From: an uncultured Lachnospiraceae bacterium
GTDB lineage: Bacteria > Bacillota > Clostridia > Lachnospirales > Lachnospiraceae
Direction: 5' to 3'
Assembly: GCA_910579685.1 (NCBI GenBank)
Contig: CAJTVN010000001.1
Coordinates: forward strand, 62,001-126,000
Length of the DNA stretch: 64,000 nt
A model generated the notes under the pieces. That model saw nothing but the letters and a program-made list of their open reading frames with translations. It was not told the origin of the DNA and searched no databases. A program made the translations under genes and the position numbers. How positions within the stretch are numbered: the first letter of the stretch is position 1; every line of letters starts with the position of its first letter. Shown piece after piece: positions 1-6,544 of this stretch.

Positions 1-2
1 TG

Positions 3-692
3 GAAAAATATCTGGCTTTTGCCGGGGAAAATGGAATTGCGAAGATCCTGGCCCATGCGCCCTACACGCTGAATCCGGCATCGAAGGACGAGGGACTGCG
101 CCGTTTTGCGTTCGATACCATGCAGGATGATTTGCGCAGGCTGGAATATCTGCCTGATGCCATGTACAATTTCCATCCGGGAAGCCACGTTGCCCAGGGA
201 GCCGGCCAGGGAATCGAGCTGATTGCGGAGCACCTAAACCGTCTTTTTGAGGAGGAATTTTCCACCACGGTCCTGCTTGAGACCATGGCGGGAAAGGGCT
301 CCGAGGTGGGCAGGAGCTTTGAGGAGCTTCGCAGCATCATAGACAGGGTGGAGAGAAAGGACCGTCTGGGAGTGTGTCTGGATACCTGCCATGTTTTTGA
401 CGGCGGGTATGATATTGTGAATGGGCTGGATGCCGTTCTGAATGAGTTTGACCGTATTCTGGGGCTTGGGAGGCTGCGGGCCGTGCATCTTAATGACAGT
501 CTTAACAGCCTTGGCAGTCACAAGGACAGGCACGCCAAAATCGGGGAAGGAAATATCGGTCTTGAGGCCATGAAGCGGATCATAAACGACAGCAGGCTCA
601 GGAAGCTTCCCTTCTATCTGGAAACGCCGAACGAGCTTCCGGGATACCAGAAGGAGATCGAGCTGCTTCGAAGCCTGTATGATGAGATCTGA
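3..692 (+). CDS. nfo: Endonuclease IV (AP endonuclease), 5' end cut by window
   Basis: This is the C-terminal 229 residues of a zinc-dependent apurinic/apyrimidinic endonuclease of the Nfo family, which incises DNA 5' to abasic sites in base excision repair. The reading frame is open from base 3 to the TGA at 690-692, and the first internal ATG (120) lies well inside the conserved fold, so the true start is upstream of the window. Family motifs visible are HAPYTLNPAS near the left edge, FHPGSHVAQG, LLETMAGKGSEVG, CLDTCHVFDGGYD and VHLNDS, which carry the His, Glu and Asp metal ligands of the TIM barrel. The full family length is about 280 residues, so roughly 50 are missing. It ends 10 bp from the end of the convergent response-regulator gene, with no clear terminator between them. 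Confidence 0.95.
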   Translation, partial: EKYLAFAGENGIAKILAHAPYTLNPASKDEGLRRFAFDTMQDDLRRLEYLPDAMYNFHPGSHVAQGAGQGIELIAEHLNRLFEEEFSTTVLLETMAGKGSEVGRSFEELRSIIDRVERKDRLGVCLDTCHVFDGGYDIVNGLDAVLNEFDRILGLGRLRAVHLNDSLNSLGSHKDRHAKIGEGNIGLEAMKRIINDSRLRKLPFYLETPNELPGYQKEIELLRSLYDEI

Positions 693-702
693 AACCGGCG
701 CC

Positions 703-1407
703 TTACTCGGATTCCGCCATGCGGTAGCCGATGCCGATCTCGGTAAAGACATGCTCCGGAGCGGCCGGGTTCTTCTCGATTTTGCGGCGGATGTTGGCCA
801 TATTCACCCGCAGGATCTGGTTGTTGTTATCCACATAGGGGCCCCATATCTTTTCCATGATATAGGAATAGGTGAGTACCTTGCCGCTGTTTCGGGCAAG
901 CAGTCCGAGGAGCTTGAATTCGATCTGTGTCAGATGCACCATGGCTCCGGAGAGGGTGACCAGATGCTTTTCAAAATCAACGGTCAGATCCCCGTGGCGG
1001 TAAACGGGAGCGTTGCTGTGTATTCCGGCGTTTAACTGGCTGCTGTGGCGCAGAGAGGTGCGGATTCTGGCAAGCAGCTCAACGGTGCCAAAGGGCTTGG
1101 TGATATAATCGTCCGCACCGCCGTCCAGGGCCTTTGCCTTTTCCTGCTCGTGGCTTCTTGCGGAGATGACAATGATGGGGGTGGAGTTCCACTCCCTTAA
1201 TTTTTTGATCACCGTCATGCCGTCCATGTCGGGCAGTCCCAGATCCAGAAGAACCAGGTCCGGGCACAGGGAGGCGCTCAGATGAAGGCCTTCCGTACCG
1301 GAGGAGGCGGTGATAATCTTGTAATTCTGATTTTTCAGTGTGGTGGCGATAAAGGAACGGATGTTTTCTTCGTCCTCGATCAAAAGGATGCTGGATTTTG
1401 GTATCAT
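703..1407 (-). CDS. kdpE: Response regulator, KdpE-type (OmpR/PhoB family)
   Basis: A 234-residue two-component response regulator. The receiver domain (about residues 5-120) has the acidic pocket EDE near residue 11, the phospho-acceptor Asp55 in LVLLDLGLPD and the conserved Lys in TKPFG. The C-terminal winged-helix domain (about 135-232) ends TEIGIGYRM, a KdpE-like signature. I chose the ATG at 1407 because AAAGGAG lies just upstream on the minus strand; a longer frame to 1509 would run into the kinase gene. The start overlaps the kinase stop by ATGA, so the two are translationally coupled. In E. coli KdpE activates the kdpFABC potassium pump; no kdpABC gene is in this window, so the target here is unknown and the KdpE name rests on domain similarity only. 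Confidence 0.8.
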   Translation of the reverse strand: MIPKSSILLIEDEENIRSFIATTLKNQNYKIITASSGTEGLHLSASLCPDLVLLDLGLPDMDGMTVIKKLREWNSTPIIVISARSHEQEKAKALDGGADDYITKPFGTVELLARIRTSLRHSSQLNAGIHSNAPVYRHGDLTVDFEKHLVTLSGAMVHLTQIEFKLLGLLARNSGKVLTYSYIMEKIWGPYVDNNNQILRVNMANIRRKIEKNPAAPEHVFTEIGIGYRMAESE

Positions 1408-2477
1408 GTCTTTGCGTTCTCCTTTGGAAGTGTGAAAGTAAACACACAGCCGTGCTCCCGGTTGTAAGCACTGATACTGCCGTTGTGGGCGGTGATGATG
1501 GTCTTGCATATGGAGAGCCCGATTCCCATGCCCTTATACACATCGGAGGAGGAAGACGGGGTATAGGGCGAGCCGTCAAATATGGTTTTCAGGCGCTGGG
1601 GCGCAATTCCGATTCCGTAGTCTGTCACCTGAAAGGTCACGTGGTTTCCGTTATCCGTCACGGTGAGTTCCACAGGGAGCGTGCTCTCGGAATGGATAAT
1701 GGCGTTTTCCAGCAGATTGATAATGACCTGCTCGATCAGCATGGCGTCCATGGGGATCAAAAGGTATTCCTCAGGAACCTGCACATGGATTACGGCCTCC
1801 GGCATCCTTTTTTGCAGCCTCCGGATGGCTTCCGCAGCCACCTCCTCCACCGATTCCAGAGAGGTGGCTATTTTCATGGAGCTCTCATTGATCCTGGTGA
1901 CGGAGAGAAGATTTTCCACCATGTTCAGCAGCCAGTTGGAATCGTCACGGATATGACTGACCAGATCCAGCTTTTCCTTCTCATCCAGGGTATCGCAGTT
2001 GTCAATATAGGCGGAGCTGTTTCCGATGATGCCGGTGAGAGGCGTGCGCAGATCATGGGAGATGCTTCGCAGAAGATTGGCCCTCATCTTCTCCTTTTCC
2101 GCCTCCATCAGAAGCTTTTCCCGTTCCACCAGAATCTCACCCTGTCTCTTGATCTGCGATGTCATGGTGCTGATGGAAAGGGAGATGATCAGCATGAAGA
2201 GAAAGGTGATGGGATAACCGGTGAGCGTGAAGTTCAGGGCAAAATAGGGATAAGTGAACAGGAAGTTCACGCAGATGACCCCCACAAGGGAGGCCAGAAG
2301 CCCGTACACGTAGCCGGTGGTAAAACGAGCGGTGAGAACCAGGCCCGTGATGTAGACCAGGGCGATATTGGCCGGGTTTTCCGGCACATGACGAAAAAAC
2401 CAGAAAGCCGCCAGGGTGGCCGCAATGGTCATAATCAGAGTTATCAGTATGTTTTTTAATAAGCTGTTCTTTTTCAT
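1404..2477 (-). CDS. Sensor histidine kinase, short KdpD-like (DUF4118 membrane domain)
   Basis: A 357-residue membrane histidine kinase. Residues about 8-105 form four hydrophobic segments of the DUF4118 type found in KdpD. A coiled linker (about 106-135) follows, then the HisKA box with phospho-acceptor His141 in SISHDLRTPL, and an HATPase domain with N box (INLLENAIIHS), G1 (VTDYGIGI) and G2 (GMGIGLSICKTI). The large N-terminal KdpD/USP cytoplasmic module of E. coli KdpD (roughly 400 residues) is absent, so potassium/cyclic-dinucleotide input through that module is not possible. The ATG at 2477 begins a typical MKK start but has no Shine-Dalgarno; a -10 box sits only 6 bases upstream, so the mRNA may be leaderless. 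It shares an ATGA junction with the regulator downstream. Confidence 0.85.
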   Translation of the reverse strand: MKKNSLLKNILITLIMTIAATLAAFWFFRHVPENPANIALVYITGLVLTARFTTGYVYGLLASLVGVICVNFLFTYPYFALNFTLTGYPITFLFMLIISLSISTMTSQIKRQGEILVEREKLLMEAEKEKMRANLLRSISHDLRTPLTGIIGNSSAYIDNCDTLDEKEKLDLVSHIRDDSNWLLNMVENLLSVTRINESSMKIATSLESVEEVAAEAIRRLQKRMPEAVIHVQVPEEYLLIPMDAMLIEQVIINLLENAIIHSESTLPVELTVTDNGNHVTFQVTDYGIGIAPQRLKTIFDGSPYTPSSSSDVYKGMGIGLSICKTIITAHNGSISAYNREHGCVFTFTLPKENAKT

Positions 2478-2483
2478 AGGGTC

Positions 2484-2513
2484 ATTATACCTTTTCCGGA
2501 CAGGTTTGGGCAA
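2484..2513 (-). promoter_or_regulatory. Putative promoter of the kinase-regulator pair
   Basis: On the minus strand a perfect TATAAT occupies 2489-2484 and a weaker TTGCCC -35 occupies 2513-2508, with an 18-base spacer. Transcription would begin at or within one or two bases of the kinase ATG at 2477, giving a leaderless transcript. The -35 is a partial match, so confidence is moderate. Confidence 0.5.
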
Positions 2514-2558
2514 TTGTCTGCCGTTAAGAAAATGTAAAGAATTGGACTGCAAAATTTA

Positions 2559-2588
2559 TTGGAAATCCATGCGGATCCATATTATAAT
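2559..2588 (+). promoter_or_regulatory. Putative sigma-A promoter of the GH25 lysozyme gene
   Basis: TTGGAA (2559-2564), an 18-base spacer and a perfect TATAAT (2583-2588) precede the gene by 43 bases. A ribosome binding site GAAAGGAG (2613-2620) follows. This promoter is divergent from the kinase promoter about 75 bases away. Confidence 0.6.
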
Positions 2589-2631
2589 GGAAAAGTAAAC
2601 GATTGCTTTTCCGAAAGGAGTACCAGGACAG

Positions 2632-4200
2632 ATGAACAAAAAAATAAAGCTGTTTCTTGTGGTGGGAGCCGGAGTAATCGGTATCGGCATTCTCATCCTT
2701 CTTCTTTCTGCGGCCATGAATGACAGCAAAAAGGAGAGAGACAAAATTATAGAGACACTCACAGTATTGGAGCAGGAGGAAGCTTCCCCGGAAAAAGCCA
2801 GGAATGCGGAACCTGACAGTGCGCCCGGGGATGCGGATCCGCCAAATGCGGCGGCATCGCCGGAGAATACGGCCGCACAGGATACGCCCGCTCCTGCGCC
2901 CTCGGGGGAAAAGCAGGAGCAGATTACGGTCGGCGCACTGGATGACGCACAGGATCCCCAAGAGTCCTCCGCAGCCGGGAATGAGGCGGCCGCCGGAGCC
3001 GAGGTGAATGTGGCAAATATCAGCCCGGATGAAACGGCGGGGATCACGGTGGGGATTGACGTCTCCAAATATCAGGGAACCGTGGACTGGCAGAAGGTAA
3101 AGAATGCCGGTATTGAATTCGCCATGGTCCGGGTGGGATACCGGGCCAAATCCACGGGTGAAATCTTTGAAGATCCCACGGCAAGATACAATCTCCAGGA
3201 AGCCCAGAAGGCGGGGATTAAGCTGGGCGCCTACTTTTTTTCCTCGGCGGTGACAACCGAGGAGGCGAAAGCCGAGGCGGTCTTTACGAAGGATATTATT
3301 GCCAAATATAAGATCACTTATCCGGTGGCCTACAATTGTGAGGATTTCCTCTCGCCGGACAGCCGCCAGTACGGACTTGACCCGGCCGCAAGAACGAATC
3401 TGGCAATGGCCTTTCTGGACGAGATCGCACAGGGAGGCTACACGCCCATGTTTTATGCGGCAAAGGGAGAGCTGGAGGGAAGCGCCCAGTGGGATACCCA
3501 GGCTCTTAGCGGCCGATATAAGATATGGGTGGCCCAGTATCCGGATGCCCCCTATCCGCAGACCCAGGCTTCCTCCTACGGCGGAAGCCATGACATGTGG
3601 CAGTACACCAGTCAGGGCGTGGTGGATGGGATCAGCAAAAAGACGGACGTTAATCTTGCTTATTTCAGCTTTACGAAGGAGGCCGAGGCAAAGGACGAGA
3701 CGCCGGCCGAGGTTGTGGAGGCGGATCCCGAGGTGGGAATTATCTTTACTGAAGTAAACGAGACGGTGACGGCCAAGCAGGAGACGAATCTGCGCTCCGA
3801 GCCCAGCACCTTAAATGACGGAAGTATTGCGGGAAAGCTGGTTCACGGAGATACGGCCCAGCGCACGGGAATCGGCCACAACGGCTGGTCCAGGCTGATC
3901 TATAATGGCCAGACTTACTATGCGGTCACGAACTATCTGACAACGGATATGAATGATACGGGACAGCAGGCTCCGCCTCAGGGGCCTGTCTATACGCCGG
4001 TAAGCGAGACGGTAACGGCAAAGGATGAGACGAATCTGCGCTCTGAGCCGGGAACCGGAAGAGATGACACCATTGTGGGAGTGCTTCATAATGGGGAGAC
4101 GCTTACAAGAACAGGAATCGGGGATAACGGCTGGTCACAGCTGGAATACAACGGCCAGACGGTATATGCGGTGACAAGCTATCTCACCGCCGCACAGTAG
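2632..4200 (+). CDS. Membrane-anchored GH25 lysozyme with two SH3b repeats
   Basis: A 522-residue cell-wall hydrolase (N-acetylmuramidase family GH25). Order of parts: short positive N-terminus and one membrane segment (about residues 6-28, no cleavage site seen, so an anchor), a Glu/Pro/Ala-rich linker (about 30-135), a GH25 catalytic domain (about 138-345) and two bacterial SH3 repeats (about 375-440 and 457-520) that are near copies (each with ETVTAK, ETNLRSEP, TGIG and NGWS). The GH25 start has GIDVSKYQG with Asp143. The usual second motif Asp-x-Glu is YNCEDF here, so the first Asp is replaced by Asn235 while Glu237, the expected acid, is kept. It is probably involved in wall remodelling at the outer membrane face. 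It starts with a good Shine-Dalgarno and is followed 8 bases later by the next gene. Confidence 0.9.
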   Translation: MNKKIKLFLVVGAGVIGIGILILLLSAAMNDSKKERDKIIETLTVLEQEEASPEKARNAEPDSAPGDADPPNAAASPENTAAQDTPAPAPSGEKQEQITVGALDDAQDPQESSAAGNEAAAGAEVNVANISPDETAGITVGIDVSKYQGTVDWQKVKNAGIEFAMVRVGYRAKSTGEIFEDPTARYNLQEAQKAGIKLGAYFFSSAVTTEEAKAEAVFTKDIIAKYKITYPVAYNCEDFLSPDSRQYGLDPAARTNLAMAFLDEIAQGGYTPMFYAAKGELEGSAQWDTQALSGRYKIWVAQYPDAPYPQTQASSYGGSHDMWQYTSQGVVDGISKKTDVNLAYFSFTKEAEAKDETPAEVVEADPEVGIIFTEVNETVTAKQETNLRSEPSTLNDGSIAGKLVHGDTAQRTGIGHNGWSRLIYNGQTYYAVTNYLTTDMNDTGQQAPPQGPVYTPVSETVTAKDETNLRSEPGTGRDDTIVGVLHNGETLTRTGIGDNGWSQLEYNGQTVYAVTSYLTAAQ

Positions 4201-4208
4201 GAGGCAGT

Positions 4209-4928
4209 ATGGAAATTCGAAATGAATACACTTCATTTAACAGTAAGAAATATCACGATCATACCCATCATATAACCAAGTGCCTGCATGAGGAGCGGCC
4301 GGTGAAATCCGAAGCTGCCGCACAAGGAGCAGGTTCCGGCAGCGGGACGGCGGCGGGAAAGAACGTGGAGCTCTCAAGGGATGGAGATATCTACCATATG
4401 AATGCTTCCTATGCCGCGGGCAGGAGGCAGACAGGAAAGTCCAAAAGCCTTCTGAAAGGTTTTTGGGATGCCCTTGGAGAGGAGGGCGGTACCGAGGGGA
4501 AGGGACACGGTACAATGACGGCTTTTAAGGAGAATCTTCTTTCCGGTATCTATGGGGCGGCGGATGCCCTCAAAGCTTCTTTTACCAGGCGGATTGCAGT
4601 CGGAATCAATCGGATTCAGGAACGGATCCGCACGGGCACACAGGGGGGACGAAGGTATTTCAGAAGAAGCAGGGATGCTTTTGCCGCCCTGGCAGACGGA
4701 AGGGCATCCTCGAATAAGGAGCCAAAAGACCGCCGCAGGATCCGGCAGGAACCGCTTAAGGATCAGGCATTTTCCACAAAAGGGCAGCGAGAGAGTGCGG
4801 AAAAAATTCTGGTAAACAGCCATCTGACGGATTCTTACAGCAAAAAGGGCGAATACTGTCAGCTGGGTGAAAATCTTACCTATAACAAGAAAGCGGGAAA
4901 AGGGAGAGAAAGCGCCGCAAGGCCGTAA
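4209..4928 (+). CDS. Unrecognised basic hypothetical protein
   Basis: A 239-residue protein I do not recognise. It begins MEIRNEYTSF, has a His-rich patch near residues 16-22 (HDHTHH), a Gly/Ser/Ala-rich linker at about 38-52, an amphipathic middle (about 77-135, with GFWDALGEE and LLSGIYGAADALKASF) and a strongly basic C-terminal third rich in Arg, Lys, Ser and Gly. There is no signal peptide or membrane segment. The start is supported by the GTAGGAGGCAGT stretch overlapping the lysozyme stop, giving GGAGG 4-5 bases upstream. It sits 8 bases after the lysozyme gene and 66 bases before a degenerate GGDEF gene, so it is probably cotranscribed with the lysozyme. A role in envelope or surface regulation is only guilt by association. 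Confidence 0.6.
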   Translation: MEIRNEYTSFNSKKYHDHTHHITKCLHEERPVKSEAAAQGAGSGSGTAAGKNVELSRDGDIYHMNASYAAGRRQTGKSKSLLKGFWDALGEEGGTEGKGHGTMTAFKENLLSGIYGAADALKASFTRRIAVGINRIQERIRTGTQGGRRYFRRSRDAFAALADGRASSNKEPKDRRRIRQEPLKDQAFSTKGQRESAEKILVNSHLTDSYSKKGEYCQLGENLTYNKKAGKGRESAARP

Positions 4929-4994
4929 GATATGCTTGATAAAAGCGGGATAAAACAGTATACTTAAAGACAAAAAGGCGGGAGAGGTTATCAT

Positions 4995-5921
4995 ATGGGA
5001 TATCAGTCAATACCTTACGACAAGAGAGTGAAGGAAAATATCAGAAATTATTCTTTTTCCAACCTGTATCATATGGATACGGTCAAGGAGTATCTGAAAA
5101 ATCTGGCAAAGGCTGTGGAAATCAGTATTTTACTGACAGACCGCCACGGCGAGAAGGAAATTCTGATCGGCGATGGTTTTGTGGGCTTTCGGCCGGACGT
5201 TGTAAACGAGCCGGGAAGAAAGGTGAGGGTGCAGAACCGTACCATTGGGCATCTGTACGTCAAGGAAACGAAACCGCAGGAGGACGATTGCCTGGTCCGG
5301 GCGCTGATGGACGGCACGGTAAAGCTCCTGGAGCGTCTTGGGGAAGAGACTTATCTGCGGCACGAGAGCAGTATTTATCTTGAGGAGCTGGAGGTCCTGC
5401 TGAAGGAGAAGCGCCGTCAGGTGATCCAGAATGAGACGGATGACGCACTTACCGGCGTCTACAATAAAATGTATTTTGAATCCAGGATGGATGTGATAGA
5501 CCGCGCGGAGATCATTCCGGTTGCGGTTCTCAATGTCAATATCAACGACTGGAAATACGCCAACGACCATTTCGGCGACGAGGAGAGCGACCGGCTGATC
5601 AAGACCGTTGCCGATATCCTGAAGAAGGAGGCAAAGCCCGATTTTATTCTCGGAAGGATAGACGGAGACGCTTTTGGCGTGCTGATCCCCATGGCCACCG
5701 AGGGAGAGGCGGAGGATTACATAAAGAGAATACAGGAGGCCTGCGATACCTATGAGGATCCGCATCTTGCGCCCTCTGTGGCGGTGGGAATGGTGGTAAA
5801 GACCAACATAGAGGAAAAACTGGAAGAGAGAATGTCGGATGCGGAATACGAGATGTTCAACAACAAATTCGAGGTAAAAAATGCGCCGGGTTATCAGGAG
5901 AGGCTGCATAAAGGAATGTGA
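4995..5921 (+). CDS. Sensor protein with degenerate GGDEF domain
   Basis: A 308-residue soluble protein. Residues about 20-120 form an N-terminal sensor-like domain (similar in outline to PAS/GAF, with ISILLTDRHGEKE). A coiled linker (about 125-147) leads into a diguanylate-cyclase fold: TDDALTGVYNKMYFE (about 148-162) is the usual DxLTGLxNR start, and NINDWKYANDHFGDEESDRL resembles the substrate-binding helix. The signature loop reads RIDGDAF (221-227) in place of GGDEF, so the first Gly is Asp223 and the metal-binding Glu is Ala226. It is therefore unlikely to make cyclic di-GMP and may be a binding or regulatory relic. GAGAGG precedes the ATG. A terminator follows directly, so it ends this transcription unit. 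Confidence 0.8.
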   Translation: MGYQSIPYDKRVKENIRNYSFSNLYHMDTVKEYLKNLAKAVEISILLTDRHGEKEILIGDGFVGFRPDVVNEPGRKVRVQNRTIGHLYVKETKPQEDDCLVRALMDGTVKLLERLGEETYLRHESSIYLEELEVLLKEKRRQVIQNETDDALTGVYNKMYFESRMDVIDRAEIIPVAVLNVNINDWKYANDHFGDEESDRLIKTVADILKKEAKPDFILGRIDGDAFGVLIPMATEGEAEDYIKRIQEACDTYEDPHLAPSVAVGMVVKTNIEEKLEERMSDAEYEMFNNKFEVKNAPGYQERLHKGM

Positions 5922-5927
5922 TTCAGG

Positions 5928-5954
5928 GGAACCGGAAACGGTTCCTTTGTTTTT
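5928..5954 (+). terminator. Rho-independent terminator
   Basis: A 7-bp stem GGAACCG/CGGTTCC with a GAAA loop (5928-5945) is followed by TTTGTTTTT. It lies 7 bases after the GGDEF-like gene and closes the lysozyme-GGDEF unit before groESL. Confidence 0.9.
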
Positions 5955-6068
5955 GCGGGCGAAATTATAAACTATTTATTAAATCAGGTTTGATAGATAA
6001 AAGTGAGAAAACAAGAGAAAAAATGAGTTATAAAGAGAAAATATGGTAAAAAACAAATTAATACGACT

Positions 6069-6083
6069 GTGAAAGCGTTTGCA
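6069..6083 (+). promoter_or_regulatory. cre-like catabolite operator overlapping the groES promoter
   Basis: GTGAAAGCGTTTGCA matches the CcpA/LacI-family cre consensus WTGNAANCGNWNNCW at 14 of 15 positions; only the first base (G for A/T) differs. It overlaps the first bases of the proposed -35 box of groESL (6079-6084), where binding would be expected to repress. Binding is inferred; a chance match is possible. Confidence 0.4.
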
Positions 6084-6107
6084 AAGCGGTGCATATAAAA
6101 TTAATAT
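6079..6107 (+). promoter_or_regulatory. Putative groESL promoter
   Basis: TTGCAA (6079-6084), a 17-base spacer and TAATAT (6102-6107) would start transcription near 6114, just before CIRCE. Position relative to CIRCE fits HrcA-controlled heat-shock promoters. Confidence 0.6.
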
Positions 6108-6119
6108 ATGTTCTAGTAA

Positions 6120-6146
6120 TTAGCACTCAAACAGAATGAGTGCTAA
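6120..6146 (+). promoter_or_regulatory. CIRCE element (HrcA operator)
   Basis: TTAGCACTC, nine spacer bases and GAGTGCTAA form the perfect CIRCE inverted repeat, the binding site of the heat-shock repressor HrcA. It sits immediately downstream of the predicted transcription start and 47 bases before groES. hrcA itself is not in the window. Confidence 0.97.
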
Positions 6147-6193
6147 CAGAATGCAGGCAAGATTCACAGATACAATAAAAGGAGGCAATTATA

Positions 6194-6478
6194 ATGAAGT
6201 TAGTACCGTTAGGAGACAGAGTTGTATTGAAGCAGTTGGTTGCAGAGGAGACTACGAAATCCGGCATCGTTCTTCCCGGACAGAGTAAGGAAAAGCCCCA
6301 GCAGGCAGAGGTGATTGCGGTGGGCCCCGGCGGAACCGTGGACGGTAAGGAAGTTAAGATGGAAGTGAAGACCGGTGATCAGGTGATCTATTCCAAATAT
6401 GCAGGAACAGAGGTCAAGATCGAAGAGGAAGAGTTCATCATTGTTAAGCAGAGTGATATTCTTGCCGTAATTCAGTAG
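6194..6478 (+). CDS. groES: Co-chaperonin GroES (Hsp10)
   Basis: A 94-residue co-chaperonin that caps the GroEL ring and controls its folding chamber. The family start PLGDRVVLK, the mobile loop region (about residues 17-33, with TTKSGIVLPG) and the C-terminal strand EFIIVKQSDILAVIQ are all present, and the length is normal. A strong AAAGGAGG site lies 8 bases upstream of the ATG. It is the first gene of the groES-groEL operon under CIRCE control and is followed by groEL after 66 bases. Confidence 0.99.
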   Translation: MKLVPLGDRVVLKQLVAEETTKSGIVLPGQSKEKPQQAEVIAVGPGGTVDGKEVKMEVKTGDQVIYSKYAGTEVKIEEEEFIIVKQSDILAVIQ

Positions 6479-6544
6479 GATTATGTATCCAGCGGGATTA
6501 TGCAGCAGGTAAACTAATTAAATCAGAAGGAGGCCAAAATCATC

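Noticed and set aside
1398..2459. A 353-codon plus-strand frame opposite the sensor kinase
   Set aside because: The minus-strand kinase has all H, N and G boxes; the plus frame encodes low-complexity sequence of no family.
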